Positions 4,975 through 5,772 of a DNA stretch of 5,772 nt are shown here, piece by piece. Numbering within the stretch: the stretch's first letter is position 1; the number at the start of each line of letters is the position of its first letter. Made by a program: the position numbers and the translations under genes. Below the pieces are notes generated by a model. The model saw only the letters and a list, made by a program, of their open reading frames with translations, was not told where the DNA came from and did not search any database. The DNA is from Candidatus Aenigmatarchaeota archaeon. Its GTDB lineage: Archaea > Aenigmatarchaeota > Aenigmatarchaeia > QMZP01. The DNA is taken from positions 1 to 5,772 of the forward strand of contig DAOVIL010000045.1 of assembly GCA_030673725.1 (NCBI GenBank), written 5' to 3'.

Positions 4975-5772
4975 ATGCAGGCAGTGATACTCGCGGCAGG
5001 GAAGGGAACCAGGACATATCCTTTGACCCTTACCAGGCCCAAGCCACTTCTGAAAGCAGCCAACAGGACAGTGATAGAGCATAATCTGGAGCAGCTGGAG
5101 GGGCTGGCCGAAGAGGCGATAATAGTAATCGGCTACAAGGGAGAGATGGTAAAGGATCTCCTAGGGGACAAGTTCGGTACAATCAAGCTCACCTATGTAG
5201 AGCAGAAGGAGCAGAACGGAACCGGCGGAGCGCTTCTGCTGTGCAAGGGCATCCTGAAGGACAGGTTCCTGGCGATGAACGGAGACGACTTCTTCTCAAG
5301 GAAAGACATGGAAGCCTGCATGAAGCACAGGTACTGTGTGCTCGCCAAGGAAGTGCACGACCCATCACATTTTGGGATATTCAAGCTGGACGGCAACAAG
5401 GTCAAAGGATTAGAGGAAAAACCAAAGGTGCCTAAGTCAAATCTCGCCAACATTGGCATGTATGTCTTCGACAAGAAGATATTCGAGCATGGGCTCAAGG
5501 AATCCCGTCTCAAGGAATATGAGATTGTTGATTACGTCAAATTCCTGGTTTCCTCCGGTGATGATATCATATGCGAGAAGGTGACAGGGTACTGGCTACC
5601 CATCCCACACCCTTGGGACCTGCTGGACGCCAGCGCCCATTTCCTTGACCAACTGGAAAAGAGCGACATAAAGGGGGAAATGGAAAAGGGAGTCACTGTA
5701 AAGGGCAACATAGTGATGGGAGAAGGCACCAGGATCCTCTCAGGAGTTTACATAGAAGGCAACGTGATAATC
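4975..5772 (+). CDS. glmU: GlmU-like sugar-1-phosphate nucleotidyltransferase, C-terminus cut by window edge
   Basis: The frame is open for 266 codons to the window end. Residues 1 to about 220 form a nucleotidyltransferase domain: ILAAGKGTRTYPLT (5-18) with Lys23 is the NTP-binding loop, EQKEQNGTGGAL (76-87) the nucleotide/sugar site, and MNGDD (101-105) supplies a metal-binding Asp104. GLEEKPKVPKSNLANIGMYV (145-164) and EYEIVDYVKFL (181-191) are typical of this family. From about 240, VKGNIVMGEGTRILSGVYIE shows hexapeptide turns of a left-handed beta-helix, so the intact protein probably has an acyltransferase-type C-domain as in the archaeal bifunctional enzyme MJ1101. Likely role: GlcN-1-phosphate acetylation and UDP transfer to make UDP-GlcNAc, a reading favoured by glmS one nucleotide upstream. 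A dTDP- or UDP-glucose pyrophosphorylase cannot be excluded. Odd point: WLPIPHPWDLL (207-217) lacks the Asp normally seen in the WxDVGxPWD motif. Confidence 0.85.
   Translation, partial: MQAVILAAGKGTRTYPLTLTRPKPLLKAANRTVIEHNLEQLEGLAEEAIIVIGYKGEMVKDLLGDKFGTIKLTYVEQKEQNGTGGALLLCKGILKDRFLAMNGDDFFSRKDMEACMKHRYCVLAKEVHDPSHFGIFKLDGNKVKGLEEKPKVPKSNLANIGMYVFDKKIFEHGLKESRLKEYEIVDYVKFLVSSGDDIICEKVTGYWLPIPHPWDLLDASAHFLDQLEKSDIKGEMEKGVTVKGNIVMGEGTRILSGVYIEGNVII

Noticed and set aside
3521..5063. Minus-strand open frames opposite glmS and the GlmU-like gene
   Set aside because: glmS and the nucleotidyltransferase are motif-complete in the plus frame, and the antisense translations are low-complexity Ser/Leu/Pro-rich shadows without recognised domains or start signals.
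1..5772. CRISPR array, tRNA/rRNA genes, insertion sequence or prophage
   Set aside because: No regularly spaced repeats, cloverleaf or rRNA sequence, transposase motifs or terminal repeats were seen on either strand.

Overview
The window looks archaeal, most likely from an uncultivated DPANN-type lineage (Woesearchaeota/Pacearchaeota-like); the exact lineage is inferred. Supporting signs are an S-layer protein with an archaeal N-terminal layout, TATA-box promoters, a probably leaderless gene, frequent AGG and ATA codons, and a GlmU-like enzyme of the Methanocaldococcus MJ1101 type. No bacterial -35/-10 promoters or mobile elements were seen.

Layout. (1) Positions 1-1893, minus strand: 5'-complete, C-terminally truncated gene for a secreted S-layer protein (631 residues visible, no internal stop, no cysteine). 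(2) 1894-2156: 263-bp AT-rich spacer with the S-layer TATA box, a strong ribosome binding site and several palindromes, one resembling a CsoR-type operator. (3) 2157-3092, minus strand: a 311-residue winged-helix protein whose C-terminal two thirds carry sequence signatures of the archaeal S-layer core and end in a perfect EF-hand loop. (4) 3093-3218: 126-bp divergent promoter region. (5) 3219-4973, plus strand: glmS. (6) 4975-5772, plus strand: a GlmU-like sugar-1-phosphate nucleotidyltransferase beginning 1 nt after glmS stops, cut by the window end just as its left-handed beta-helix begins.

How the genes fit together. GlmS makes glucosamine-6-phosphate and the GlmU-like enzyme works at the UDP-GlcNAc end of the same route; a phosphoglucosamine mutase is not visible here. 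UDP-GlcNAc feeds N-glycans, and the S-layer protein has six N-glycosylation sequons. Between the glycan-precursor operon and the S-layer gene sits a DNA-binding protein that itself looks like an S-layer domain joined to a winged helix. The most attractive hypothesis is an envelope locus in which this protein (possibly calcium-responsive) coordinates surface-layer protein and sugar supply. That regulatory link is inference; the domain architecture is read from the sequence and from remembered family motifs.
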